DNA of 32,041 nt. Origin: Candidatus Rokuibacteriota bacterium. GTDB taxonomy: Bacteria; Methylomirabilota; Methylomirabilia; Rokubacteriales; CSP1-6. Below are positions 8,857 to 16,025 of the stretch, one piece after another (the first letter of the stretch is position 1; the number at the start of each line of letters is the position of its first letter). The notes beneath the pieces are model-generated. The model did not search any database and was not told the DNA's origin. It was given only the letters and a program-made list of their open reading frames with translations. A program made the position numbers and the translations under genes. The DNA lies in assembly GCA_003221515.1 (NCBI GenBank), contig QHSI01000059.1, forward strand, positions 17,733 to 49,773. The letters are read 5' to 3'.

Positions 8857-9638
8857 TCCGAGGCTCGGGCGGCGTCGCGCGACGCGGGATGAGCACCTAC
8901 GGAGGCTACGCGCTAGGGTTCGTCAGCTTGTTCCTGATCTGGCAACTGGCCTCCCTCTACCTGGTCAGCTCCGTGCTGTTTCCGCCACCGACGGTCGTGT
9001 TCAGAAAGGGCTGGCTGCTCCTGCGCAACGGTGTGCTGCTGGAGCACCTCGCGGCCAGCCTCCGGCGCATCCTGGCGGGGTTCCTGGCCGGCTCGCTCCT
9101 GGGTATTCCGATCGGGTTGGCGATGGGCTCGTTCCGGTCGGTGCGCAAGCTGCTCGAGCCCTACACGGAGTTCTTGCGGTTCATCCCGTCGGTCGCGATG
9201 ATCACCGTGGCCGTCATCTGGTTCGGAATCGGCGAGGCGTCCAAGATCTTCCTCATCATCTACACGACGATCTTCATCGTGATCCTGAACACCGCGGCGG
9301 GCGTCGCCGCCATCGCGCCGAACAAGATCCGAGCGGCGGAATCGCTCGGAGCGACGCGGGCGCAGATCTTCTGTCACGTGGCGATGCCGGCGACCGTTCC
9401 CTACATCCTCACCGGCATGCGCCTGGCGATGGGCAATTCGTTCACCACCATCGTGGCCGCGGAGCTGATCGCCGCCAACGACGGGCTCGGCAAGATGCTC
9501 TGGGACGGGCGGCTGTTCATGCTGGTGGACGAGATCTTCGTGTCTCTGGTGACGCTGGGACTGCTCGGGTTCGTCGTGGATCGCATGTTCCGGTGGAGCA
9601 TCTATACGTTCGCGGGCAAGTATTCGCCGGCGACCTAG
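8853..9638 (+). CDS. NitT/TauT-type ABC transporter, permease
   Basis: A 261-residue integral membrane protein with about six hydrophobic helices. The BPD_transp_1 coupling loop reads ESLGAT...VAMPATVPYILTG, close to the family pattern, and contacts the ATPase. The GTG start lies within the stop of the ATPase gene. The binding-protein gene begins 13 bases after this stop, with a strong AGGAGG between them. The three genes form one uptake operon. Length and topology match SsuC/TauC-type permeases. Nothing looks damaged. Confidence 0.93.
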   Translation: MIRGSGGVARRGMSTYGGYALGFVSLFLIWQLASLYLVSSVLFPPPTVVFRKGWLLLRNGVLLEHLAASLRRILAGFLAGSLLGIPIGLAMGSFRSVRKLLEPYTEFLRFIPSVAMITVAVIWFGIGEASKIFLIIYTTIFIVILNTAAGVAAIAPNKIRAAESLGATRAQIFCHVAMPATVPYILTGMRLAMGNSFTTIVAAELIAANDGLGKMLWDGRLFMLVDEIFVSLVTLGLLGFVVDRMFRWSIYTFAGKYSPAT

Positions 9639-9651
9639 GAGGGTGACGTTC

Positions 9652-10614
9652 ATGGTGACACTCGGTGCCCGATGCCTGCTCGTGCTGAGCCTGCTGGCCT
9701 GGAGCGGCGCGGCGTGGGCGCAGACCAAGATGACCATCGCCACCGGCGTGGATCCTGTGTTCTCCGCGTACTACGTGGCGCAGCAGGAGGGGTTGTTCAA
9801 GAAGCATGGGCTGGACGTGCGCATCAACACGGGGCCGTCCGGCTCGGCCATGGTGTCGTTCCTCATCAACGGCCAGATCGAATCGGCCTTCGGGTCGGAG
9901 ATCGCCGGCGTCGCCAACCACAACCTGGACCCGAACGTGGTGGTCGTCGCGCAGGCCACGCGTCTGGTGCGATGGATCGCCGTGGTGGGCCGCAATATCG
10001 ACAACCTCGACGGGCTCAAGGGCAAGAAGGTGGGCGTGGCGCGCGGCTCGGGCGGCGAGGTGTTCTGGCTAGCCATGCTAGACAAGCTCAAGCTGAACGC
10101 CGCCGACTACACGGTGGTCAACGTGGAGGCTCCGGAGATGGTGGCGGCGCTCGAGCGCGGCAACATCGACGCCTACGCCGTGTGGGAGCCCTGGGTGACG
10201 CGCGGGCTCGCCGCCGTCAGGAACACGAAGGTGCTCAAGGACCAGGAGGGCATTCTCGAGCAGGGCGTGTACATCTACATGAACCTCGGGTGGATCAAAA
10301 AGAACCCCGCGCAGGCCGACGGGTTCATGCGCGCGCTCGTCGAGGCGACGGAGATCATCAACAAAGACCGTAAGCGCGCCGCCAAGGACGTGTCCGATTT
10401 CCTCAAGAGCCTGGATCCGCCGATGGTAGAGCAGCTCATGACCAAGCTCACGTTCGACATGGAGCTGGGCGCGACGACGATCAACATGTTCCGGCTCGCC
10501 GAGGCGCAGCTCAAGGGTCAGGGCAAGCTCACCAAGCCCATCGACTACGGCGCGTTCGTGCATCCGGACCTGTTGCGCAAGATCGAGCCCAAGAAGGTCG
10601 ACTACAAGCCCTGA
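9652..10614 (+). CDS. NitT/TauT-type ABC transporter, periplasmic substrate-binding protein
   Basis: An NMT1/SsuA-like binding protein of 320 residues. I chose ATG 9652 over GTG 9643 because AGGAGG (9637-9642) sits nine bases before it, and because it gives a clean signal peptide: a hydrophobic core followed by AWA-Q. Family features include the N-terminal DPVFSAYYVAQQEGLFKKHGL stretch and the GLKGKKVGVARGSG ligand-cleft region. The C-terminal part is close to the usual length. It captures the substrate for the ATPase/permease pair upstream. The ligand is not predictable by eye. The gene runs tail-to-tail into NDH-2 on the other strand, the two overlapping by 13 bases. Confidence 0.92.
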   Translation: MVTLGARCLLVLSLLAWSGAAWAQTKMTIATGVDPVFSAYYVAQQEGLFKKHGLDVRINTGPSGSAMVSFLINGQIESAFGSEIAGVANHNLDPNVVVVAQATRLVRWIAVVGRNIDNLDGLKGKKVGVARGSGGEVFWLAMLDKLKLNAADYTVVNVEAPEMVAALERGNIDAYAVWEPWVTRGLAAVRNTKVLKDQEGILEQGVYIYMNLGWIKKNPAQADGFMRALVEATEIINKDRKRAAKDVSDFLKSLDPPMVEQLMTKLTFDMELGATTINMFRLAEAQLKGQGKLTKPIDYGAFVHPDLLRKIEPKKVDYKP

Positions 10615-11894
10615 CCGCTGGCGTCGCCCGAGCCGCGGCCTCTCCACGGCCCCGTGATCAGCCGCGCGCCGCGGTGCCAGGTGACGTACGCCCACGCCCA
10701 TTCGAAGAGCACGAGCAGCCGGTTGCGGAAGCCGATCAGGAACATGATGTGCACGAGCAGCCACGCGAGCCACGCGACCAGCCCCGAGAGCTTGAAGCGG
10801 CCGACGACCGCGACGGCGGCCGCCCGGCCGATCGTGGCCATGCTGCCCTGGTCGCGATAGCGGAACGGACGCGTCGGCTGCCCGCCGACCCGTCGCAGCA
10901 CGTTGTCCGCCACCGCGCGGCCCTGCTGGATCGCGACCGGCGCCACGCCGGGCAGCGGCGCGCCGGTCTGATGCAGGCAGGCGCACACGTCGCCGATCGC
11001 GAACGCCTCCGGGTGGCCCGGAATCGAGAGATCCGGCTCGACGAGGACGCGTCCGGAGCGATCGAGCGGCGTCCCCAGCGTCCGCGCCAGCGGCGCCGCC
11101 GCCACGCCGGCGGCCCAGAGCACCGTGCGTGCGCGGATCTGCTCGCCCCCGAGCCACACGGCGTCGGTGGTCACCCGGGTCACGGTGACGCCCGTGCGCA
11201 CCTCGACACCGATGCGCTGCAGAGCGTCTCGCGCCGCGCGCGAGAGCGATTCGGGAAAGGCGGTGAGGATGCGCGGGGCGCCCTCCACGAGGACGATGCG
11301 CGCTCGCGAGGGATCGATCAGCCGGAAGTCGCGCGTGATGGTCTGGCGCGAGATCTCGCCGAGCGCCCCCGCCAGCTCGACACCCGTTGGACCGCCGCCG
11401 ACGACCACGAAGGTGAGGAGCGCCTCCTGCTCGGCGCCATCGCGCTCGCGCTCGGCCGCTTCGTAGGCCAGCAGCACGCGGCGCCGGATCTCGAGCGCGT
11501 CTTCGAGGGTCTTGAGCCCCGGCGCCAGCAGCTCCCAGTCGTCGTGGCCGAAGTACGAGTGGCTGGCGCCCGCCGCGAGGATCAGCACGTCGTAGGCGAT
11601 CTCGCCGCGATCGAGGACCACCCGGCGGCCGGCCAGATCCACGCGCTCCACGTTCGCCAGGAAGACGGTCACGTTCGAGGCGCCGCGCAGGATGGAGCGT
11701 AGCGGCACCGCGATGTCCGAAGGATTGAGCACGGCGGTGGCCACCTGGTACAGCAGCGGCTGGAACAGATGATGGTTGCGCCGGTCGAGCAACGTGACCC
11801 GCACGGGACGGCCGGCCAGCGCGCGAGCGGCGTACAGCCCGCCGAAGCCGCCGCCCACGATCACGAGGTGCGGACGGAGATCGGGCCGCGCCAT
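10602..11894 (-). CDS. ndh: Type II NADH dehydrogenase (NDH-2) family FAD/NAD(P) oxidoreductase
   Basis: A two-Rossmann flavoprotein that oxidises NADH and reduces quinone without proton pumping. From ATG at 11894 (430 residues), the FAD site is VIVGGGFGGLYAA (GGGFGG 14-19). The NADH site is VVVGGGPTGVELAG, and the FAD-closing motif is AIGDVCA. The C-terminus has a strongly hydrophobic stretch (LVAWLAWLLVHIMFLIGF) and aromatic residues typical of the membrane-attachment region. Upstream in-frame codons to 11966 run through the promoter/operator region of the divergent tetR gene, so they are rejected as coding. It may share control with the TetR operators about 40-90 bases upstream of its start. 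A sulfide:quinone-type activity is less likely because the diagnostic Cys pair was not seen. Confidence 0.9.
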   Translation of the reverse strand: MARPDLRPHLVIVGGGFGGLYAARALAGRPVRVTLLDRRNHHLFQPLLYQVATAVLNPSDIAVPLRSILRGASNVTVFLANVERVDLAGRRVVLDRGEIAYDVLILAAGASHSYFGHDDWELLAPGLKTLEDALEIRRRVLLAYEAAERERDGAEQEALLTFVVVGGGPTGVELAGALGEISRQTITRDFRLIDPSRARIVLVEGAPRILTAFPESLSRAARDALQRIGVEVRTGVTVTRVTTDAVWLGGEQIRARTVLWAAGVAAAPLARTLGTPLDRSGRVLVEPDLSIPGHPEAFAIGDVCACLHQTGAPLPGVAPVAIQQGRAVADNVLRRVGGQPTRPFRYRDQGSMATIGRAAAVAVVGRFKLSGLVAWLAWLLVHIMFLIGFRNRLLVLFEWAWAYVTWHRGARLITGPWRGRGSGDASGQGL

Positions 11895-11923
11895 ACCCGT
11901 ATGGTACCGCCGGGGCGGGGGGC

Positions 11924-11951
11924 TTGACAGACAAGTAACCGTATGGATACT
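11924..11951 (+). promoter_or_regulatory. Sigma-70-type promoter of the tetR operon
   Basis: A perfect -35 TTGACA (11924-11929), a 16-base spacer and GATACT (11946-11951, four of six to consensus) lie 24 bases before the tetR ATG. The -10 and spacer are covered by the first palindromic operator, the arrangement expected for negative autoregulation. Confidence 0.75.
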
Positions 11952-11983
11952 CTCAGCGCCCAGCAAGTATCCATATGGTTACT
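11934..11983. promoter_or_regulatory. Two 18-bp TetR operator palindromes
   Basis: AGTAACCGTATGGATACT (11934-11951) and AGTATCCATATGGTTACT (11966-11983) are inverted copies of each other with one mismatch. Each is itself a near-palindrome. Their centres are 32 bases apart, about three helical turns. The first overlaps the -10 and the second overlaps the tetR start codon. They most likely bind the adjacent TetR protein and could also influence the divergent ndh gene. Confidence 0.75.
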
Positions 11984-12613
11984 TCCAGCCGCGACCCCCT
12001 CCGTACCCGCGTGCGCATCCTCCGCGCCGCTCGCCGCGAGTTCGCGCGCAAGGGGTTCGCCGGCGCCCGGGTGGACGCGATCGCCCGGGCGGCGTCGGTC
12101 AACAAGCGGATGCTCTATCACTACTTCGGCAACAAGGAGGCGCTGTTCCGCGCCATCCTGCGCGAGGGCATCGCCACGAACCTCGACCTGGTGGCCGCCG
12201 CGCCGGCCGACGCGGTCGACCTCTTGCCCTTCCTCTTCGAGCGCGCGTCGAAGCGCGGCGAGGGGATCCGGCTGCTCCAGTGGGAGGCGCTCGGCAGCGG
12301 TGACCGCAAGCCGATCGCCGAGGAGGAGCGTCGCAAGGCATGGGTCGAGGGCACCGAGCGTCTCCGGGGCGCCCAGCGCGCCGGGCTGTTCCACGGGGAT
12401 CTCGATCCCGAGTACCTGGTGCTGTCGCTGATGGCGCTCACCGTCTTTCCGCTGGCGTTCCCGCAGCTGGTTCGCATGGTCACCGGCGCGCGGGTGAGTG
12501 ACACCGAGTTTCAACGGCGCCAGACCCGCTTCCTGCGCCGGCTGGGTGCCTGCCTGCGCCCGCAAGCTCCCGATCGCGAGCAATCCCTGGGTCCAAAGGA
12601 GAACCACCCATGA
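11975..12613 (+). CDS. TetR/AcrR family transcriptional regulator
   Basis: A 212-residue repressor. The N-terminal HTH domain (about residues 10-57) shows the family pattern ILRAARREFARKGFAGA...IARAASVNKRMLYHYFGNKEALF. The C-terminal ligand-binding domain is divergent, as usual, so the ligand is unknown. The gene is preceded by its own promoter overlapped by a palindrome, with a second palindrome across the start codon, arguing for autoregulation. Its TGA overlaps the ATG of the membrane protein downstream (ATGA), so the two are co-expressed. The divergent neighbour is NDH-2. If the second operator is real, the annotated start lies inside it, so a leaderless or short-leader message is implied. 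Confidence 0.93.
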   Translation: MVTSSRDPLRTRVRILRAARREFARKGFAGARVDAIARAASVNKRMLYHYFGNKEALFRAILREGIATNLDLVAAAPADAVDLLPFLFERASKRGEGIRLLQWEALGSGDRKPIAEEERRKAWVEGTERLRGAQRAGLFHGDLDPEYLVLSLMALTVFPLAFPQLVRMVTGARVSDTEFQRRQTRFLRRLGACLRPQAPDREQSLGPKENHP

Positions 12614-13794
12614 GCTCCGTGCAGACTGCGTTGCTCGGGCATACCACGGCGGCGCCGGCGGCCGACGTCGAGTCCCTCGCTCTGTACCGCATCGCGCTCT
12701 GGGCCCTGCTGGCCGGCAATCTCATCGCCGGCTGGGGCGTGCAGTGGGACATCCAGTGGCACGTGCGGGTCGGGCGGGACTCGTTCTGGATTCCGCCGCA
12801 CGTGATGACCTACGGCGGCGTCGCCATCGTCGTGCTCGTCAGCTTCGGCGTGCTGGCGCGTGACACGCTCCGCCATCTGGTCGGCGGCCGTGCGCCCCGC
12901 GGCACCACACGGGTCGTTGGGGTCATGGGCACGCCGGGCTTCTACCTGGCGGCGTGCGGCATCGCGCTCACGGTGCTGGCCGCCCCGATCGACGACCTCT
13001 GGCATCGCTTGTTCGGCATCGATGTGACGCTCTGGAGCCCACCGCATCTGCTCGGCCTGCTCGGCGTCACGATCAACACCCTGGCCTGTCTGCTCATCGT
13101 GCGCGAGGCGTACCCGGCGCGCGGCTGGGCCCGTTATCTGGGCCTCGTCCTCGCCGCGAGCACGCTCTTCGGCAGCCTCGGCGTCGCGCTGCGGCCGACG
13201 GGCCGACTGGCGTTCCTGTATGGCGGGATCTCGTTCTATTCGTACCCGATCCTGGCGGCGCTGCTCCTGCCGATGGCCCTCGTGGCGGTGGCGCGGCTGA
13301 CGGGCCACCGCTCGGCGCCCCTCGTGGTGATAGCCATCGCGCTCGCCGTCGGCATGCTCGGTGCCTGGATCGCGCGGGTTGGATTCGACATCATCCAGCC
13401 CGTATCTTTCATCCAGGAGGAGATCGCGAAGGATCCGACTTCGCCGATCGCGGTCGCTCACGCGATCGCCCAGAAGAACCGCACGACGCCCGGCGGCGCG
13501 CCGAGCGGGAGCCTCTCGCGGCTCCTCGCTTTCGTCCCAATACTGATGATGGTCGTGCTCGACCCGCGTCGCCGGCCGGTGGTCGCCACGCTTGGCTACG
13601 CCATCGGCGTGTTCGCGGTCTGGGGATTCGCAATGGGCCTGACTCCCGCGTTCCGCCCGATGGTCCCCGGCGTGGGGCCGACCGCCGTCGCCCTGCTATT
13701 GACGCTCGCGACGGCGCTGGTCGGCGGTTTCGCGGCGGCCTGGCTCGCCGACCGCCTCGAGCGGGCCGTGAGCTCACCCGTCGCGGCGAGCTGA
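12610..13794 (+). CDS. Polytopic membrane protein with a duplicated D-x2-WH...W-x-PPH motif, function unknown
   Basis: A 394-residue protein with about nine to ten hydrophobic helices. I do not recognise a named family. Its striking feature is an internal repeat. The first copy is D47-x2-W50-H51-x3-G55-x-D57-x2-W60-x-P62-P63-H64. The second is D128-x2-W131-H132-x3-G136-x-D138-x3-W142-x-P144-P145-H146. Each copy follows a hydrophobic helix, so the four histidines and four acidic residues would cluster at one membrane face, a plausible metal or haem site (inference). It is translationally coupled to tetR (ATGA overlap) with its own AAAGGAG (12595-12601). It is therefore probably the main target of that repressor. 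Transporter, respiratory accessory protein or metal handling are all open. Confidence 0.85.
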   Translation: MSSVQTALLGHTTAAPAADVESLALYRIALWALLAGNLIAGWGVQWDIQWHVRVGRDSFWIPPHVMTYGGVAIVVLVSFGVLARDTLRHLVGGRAPRGTTRVVGVMGTPGFYLAACGIALTVLAAPIDDLWHRLFGIDVTLWSPPHLLGLLGVTINTLACLLIVREAYPARGWARYLGLVLAASTLFGSLGVALRPTGRLAFLYGGISFYSYPILAALLLPMALVAVARLTGHRSAPLVVIAIALAVGMLGAWIARVGFDIIQPVSFIQEEIAKDPTSPIAVAHAIAQKNRTTPGGAPSGSLSRLLAFVPILMMVVLDPRRRPVVATLGYAIGVFAVWGFAMGLTPAFRPMVPGVGPTAVALLLTLATALVGGFAAAWLADRLERAVSSPVAAS

Positions 13795-13807
13795 CGACCG
13801 GCCGCGC

Positions 13808-13862
13808 TGGCCAGAGACTAGCTCCTCCTGGTCAGGGACCCACCAGGCCCATCTCTGACCAG
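13808..13862. promoter_or_regulatory. Cluster of TGGYCRGAGA half-sites upstream of SLT1
   Basis: TGGCCAGAGA (13808-13817), TGGTCAGGGA (13829-13838) and TCTCTGACCA (13852-13861, i.e. TGGTCAGAGA on the minus strand) share one half-site. The last two form an inverted repeat with perfect arms CTGGTCAG/CTGACCAG (13828-13835/13855-13862). Relative to the predicted sigma-54 start they span about -119 to -66, the normal zone for enhancer-binding activators. The same half-site occurs before the HTH-SLT2 operon at matching distance. Confidence 0.55.
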
Positions 13863-13900
13863 CGCGCCGGAACGTCGTGAGATATGGGGAAATTCCCCCG

Positions 13901-13916
13901 CGGTATCGATCTTGCC
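13901..13916 (+). promoter_or_regulatory. Sigma-54-like -24/-12 element before SLT1
   Basis: CGGTATCGATCTTGCC has the invariant GG-N10-GC spacing and the TTGC core of sigma-54 promoters, but only a partial -24 match. The predicted start would be near 13927, three bases before the ATG, implying a nearly leaderless message. Its strength comes from conservation: the same 32-base block, 24 of 32 identical, precedes the HTH-SLT2 operon. Confidence 0.45.
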
Positions 13917-13929
13917 CTGCAGTACTGGC

Positions 13930-14526
13930 ATGGAACGCTTGAGTCCCCGGTCCCTGGTCCTGATCGCCGTAACCGCGGCCATGACGGTGGCCGCCCCGGC
14001 CGCCGCCGATTCAGCGCGGCGAACCGTCGCGGAAGGCTACCGATACCAGCGTGAGATCGCCGAGGCTTCGGCGCGATATTCGGTGCCGGCGCGCTTGATT
14101 CGCGCGGTCATCATCGCCGAATCCGGATTCGATCATCGCGCGGTGTCCCGAACGGGGGCCTGCGGGCTCATGCAGCTGATGCCGGAGACCGCGGCGATTC
14201 TCGGGGTGCGCGATCCGTTCGACGCACGCCAGAACATCCACGCGGGTACGCGTCACCTGCGCGCCATGATGGTGCGGTTCCGCTCCGACCTGCCGCTCGC
14301 GATCGCGGCCTACAACGCTGGCGAAAAGGCGGTGGCGTCGTACGGCGGGATTCCGCCGTATCCGGAGACTCGCGAATACGTCGTTCGGGTGCTGCGCCTC
14401 TATGGCGCGTCGATCGAGTGGGAGCGGTTCGAGGGCACCGGCATCCACCGGGTCTTCCAGCCCGACGGAACGGTTGTCTACACCAACATCCCGGTCCGCC
14501 CCGTCAGTTCCGCCTCGCTCGATTAG
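13930..14526 (+). CDS. Lytic transglycosylase (SLT domain), exported (SLT1)
   Basis: A 198-residue enzyme that cleaves peptidoglycan between MurNAc and GlcNAc, giving 1,6-anhydro ends. ATG 13930 gives a signal peptide (about 1-27, ending APAAA); the upstream TTG 13912 adds only six residues. The SLT domain (about 40-155) shows IIAESGFD with catalytic E64. It also has GLMQLMPETA, the substrate loop INI-type segment, and AAYNAGEKAV, all diagnostic of the MltE/Slt70 catalytic fold. A short C-terminal piece (FQPDGTVVYTN) resembles DUF4124-like tails. It is a paralogue of the enzyme at 20.6 kb and shares its upstream control sequences. The paralogue-type membrane protein P1 lies downstream, so a joint envelope role is possible. 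Confidence 0.93.
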   Translation: MERLSPRSLVLIAVTAAMTVAAPAAADSARRTVAEGYRYQREIAEASARYSVPARLIRAVIIAESGFDHRAVSRTGACGLMQLMPETAAILGVRDPFDARQNIHAGTRHLRAMMVRFRSDLPLAIAAYNAGEKAVASYGGIPPYPETREYVVRVLRLYGASIEWERFEGTGIHRVFQPDGTVVYTNIPVRPVSSASLD

Positions 14527-14529
14527 AGG

Positions 14530-14840
14530 CTTGAGCGCGACCACCGGCCAACTGGCGCCCAGCGCCCGCACCGCCTCGATGTACTCCCTCTCGCGCTCGT
14601 CCAGCACTGGCCCCCGCATGAGGCGGGCGAAGAGCGGCGTGTAGACGATCGTGATGGCCACGACCGCGCTGTTCACGCCTGGCCCGCGCATCGCGGCGAC
14701 GCCGACCGCCAGCAGGAGCCCGGGGATGCTGAAGAACACGTCCATCACCCGGTTGATGGCGTTGTCCCACACGCCGCCGGCATAACCCGCCGTGAGCCCC
14801 AGCGCTCCGCCGACCAGCATCGCCAGCCCGAAGGGAGGAA
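14530..14840 (-). pseudogene. Remnant of a DppC/OppC-type peptide ABC permease
   Basis: On the minus strand the frame reads LVGGALGLTAGYAGG...VMDVFFSIPGLLLAVG...EREYIEAVRALGAS. This is the middle of a dipeptide/oligopeptide permease including its EAA coupling loop. Both ends are missing: homology stops at the SLT1 stop codon on one side, and near 14840 on the other, with no N-terminal helix and no partner DppB, DppD or DppA. It is a relic, about one third of the usual length. The abrupt edges suggest deletion or recombination between SLT1 and P1. Confidence 0.75.
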
Positions 14841-14945
14841 AACTCGTGAGATCCTCGGATCACCGCGCTATGATGACCCCGTGGCGCGAGCTCGTTCATC
14901 GGCCTGCCGCCGCGCTCGCCCCGGCTATCGCCTCCATGGTGTCTG

Positions 14946-15995
14946 ATGAAAGATCGAGATCCAGTCCGTCGAGATGATGTCGGATCGCGTGCCGCGTCTG
15001 GCGGGGCGTCCAGGCGCCTGTGCATCGTCTCCCGCGATCGGCTGTTGTCCGGCGCGTCCGTCGCAGCTCTCACGACAGCCCTGAGCCCCGGCGACGAGCT
15101 GGAGATCATCATGGACCGGCGCGGCGTCGGGCCCCCGACACACCAGCCGCCCATCGAGCGCCGCCACCACCCGGACGTCGACCACGCGCTCGAGCGAGAC
15201 GGGTTCGCCATCGTGCCGACGCAAATTCCTCGACCGACGATACCGGGTGGTCTGAAATCTCCTCGAGTCCCATCGACGTCACCGATCGAGCACCTCGCCC
15301 TCAATGAGGCGGATGCGCGCGAGCTCGAGCGCATCCTCGGGTTCAAGCGCCACCGGACAGCTCGACTCCGCCGAGGGCTGATTTTGGCCGGGCTGCTGAG
15401 CGCGATCCTGGTTCTGCTGGTCCTTTCGCCGCCGGTGCAGACCCTCCTGAGTCGGGCTCGCCCAGCCGCGCCACGAATCGCCGAAGCTCCTCGGCCGACG
15501 CCAACTCCACCGGTCGCGGCGACTCCTTCGCCGAACCCCGCGGTTCTCGCGTCGCCGCGCGCCGTCCGCCCGCAGAGCTCGGAAGAACGCCCACGCGAAG
15601 CGGGCAGCTCGACGCGAGGGCTCTCGGGACCGAGCGCGGCCGCGCCGCCGAAGGCGGTGCCCGGCCCGAGCACTGTCGATCCGCCGGCGAAGGGAACGCG
15701 GGTCGCCACGCTGCCCCAGGCGGACGTGACGCGCAACCCTGTGCCGATGTCGGAGGGCGGGGGCGAGGCGTACGCCGTGCGGCTCTCGGACCCGGCCGGG
15801 CGACCCGTCTCAGGCGCCCAGGTCTCGCTTCTCTTCCGCATGGCGGACGGCACCCTGCTCGACGTCCCGTTCGCATCTGGTGCCGAGCCGGGGACCTACC
15901 ACGCGACGGTGCCGCCCCTCGATCCAACTCCGGTCGATCTTCGCATCCGGGTCGTCACGAGCGACAAGCGCGTCGAGATCCCGCTGACGCCATAG
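14946..15995 (+). CDS. P1: DRR/ERR-domain protein with one TM helix and an Ig-like C-terminal domain; family not recognised
   Basis: This 349-residue protein has four parts. (1) Residues about 22-92 are a small N-terminal domain: RRLCIVS, then ELEIIMDRR (51-59), ERRHHPDVD (71-79) and DGFAIVP. (2) A charged segment follows, ADARELERILGFKRHR (122-137). (3) A single TM helix spans about 144-163. (4) After a Pro/Ala/Ser-rich linker (about 164-272) comes a C-terminal beta domain (274-349), with pattern RPVSGAQVSLLFRMADG...EPGTYHATVPP...DLRIRV, resembling FixH/YtkA-like Ig folds. Positive charges before the helix predict the N-domain inside and the C-domain outside. It is a full-length paralogue of P2 at 25.8 kb, and its N-domain recurs in P3 at 30.2 kb. 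No ribosome site is clear, and TATGAT at about 14868 is the only promoter-like hexamer. Function unknown; a membrane signal or scaffold role is a guess. Confidence 0.85.
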   Translation: MKDRDPVRRDDVGSRAASGGASRRLCIVSRDRLLSGASVAALTTALSPGDELEIIMDRRGVGPPTHQPPIERRHHPDVDHALERDGFAIVPTQIPRPTIPGGLKSPRVPSTSPIEHLALNEADARELERILGFKRHRTARLRRGLILAGLLSAILVLLVLSPPVQTLLSRARPAAPRIAEAPRPTPTPPVAATPSPNPAVLASPRAVRPQSSEERPREAGSSTRGLSGPSAAAPPKAVPGPSTVDPPAKGTRVATLPQADVTRNPVPMSEGGGEAYAVRLSDPAGRPVSGAQVSLLFRMADGTLLDVPFASGAEPGTYHATVPPLDPTPVDLRIRVVTSDKRVEIPLTP

Positions 15996-16025
15996 CCCGC
16001 GCGCGCCGCCGGCCGCGGCGCAACT

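Noticed and set aside
11895-11966. N-terminal extension of NDH-2 to 11966
   Set aside because: The extension crosses the tetR promoter and operators, and the flavoprotein fold starts at the ATG at 11894.
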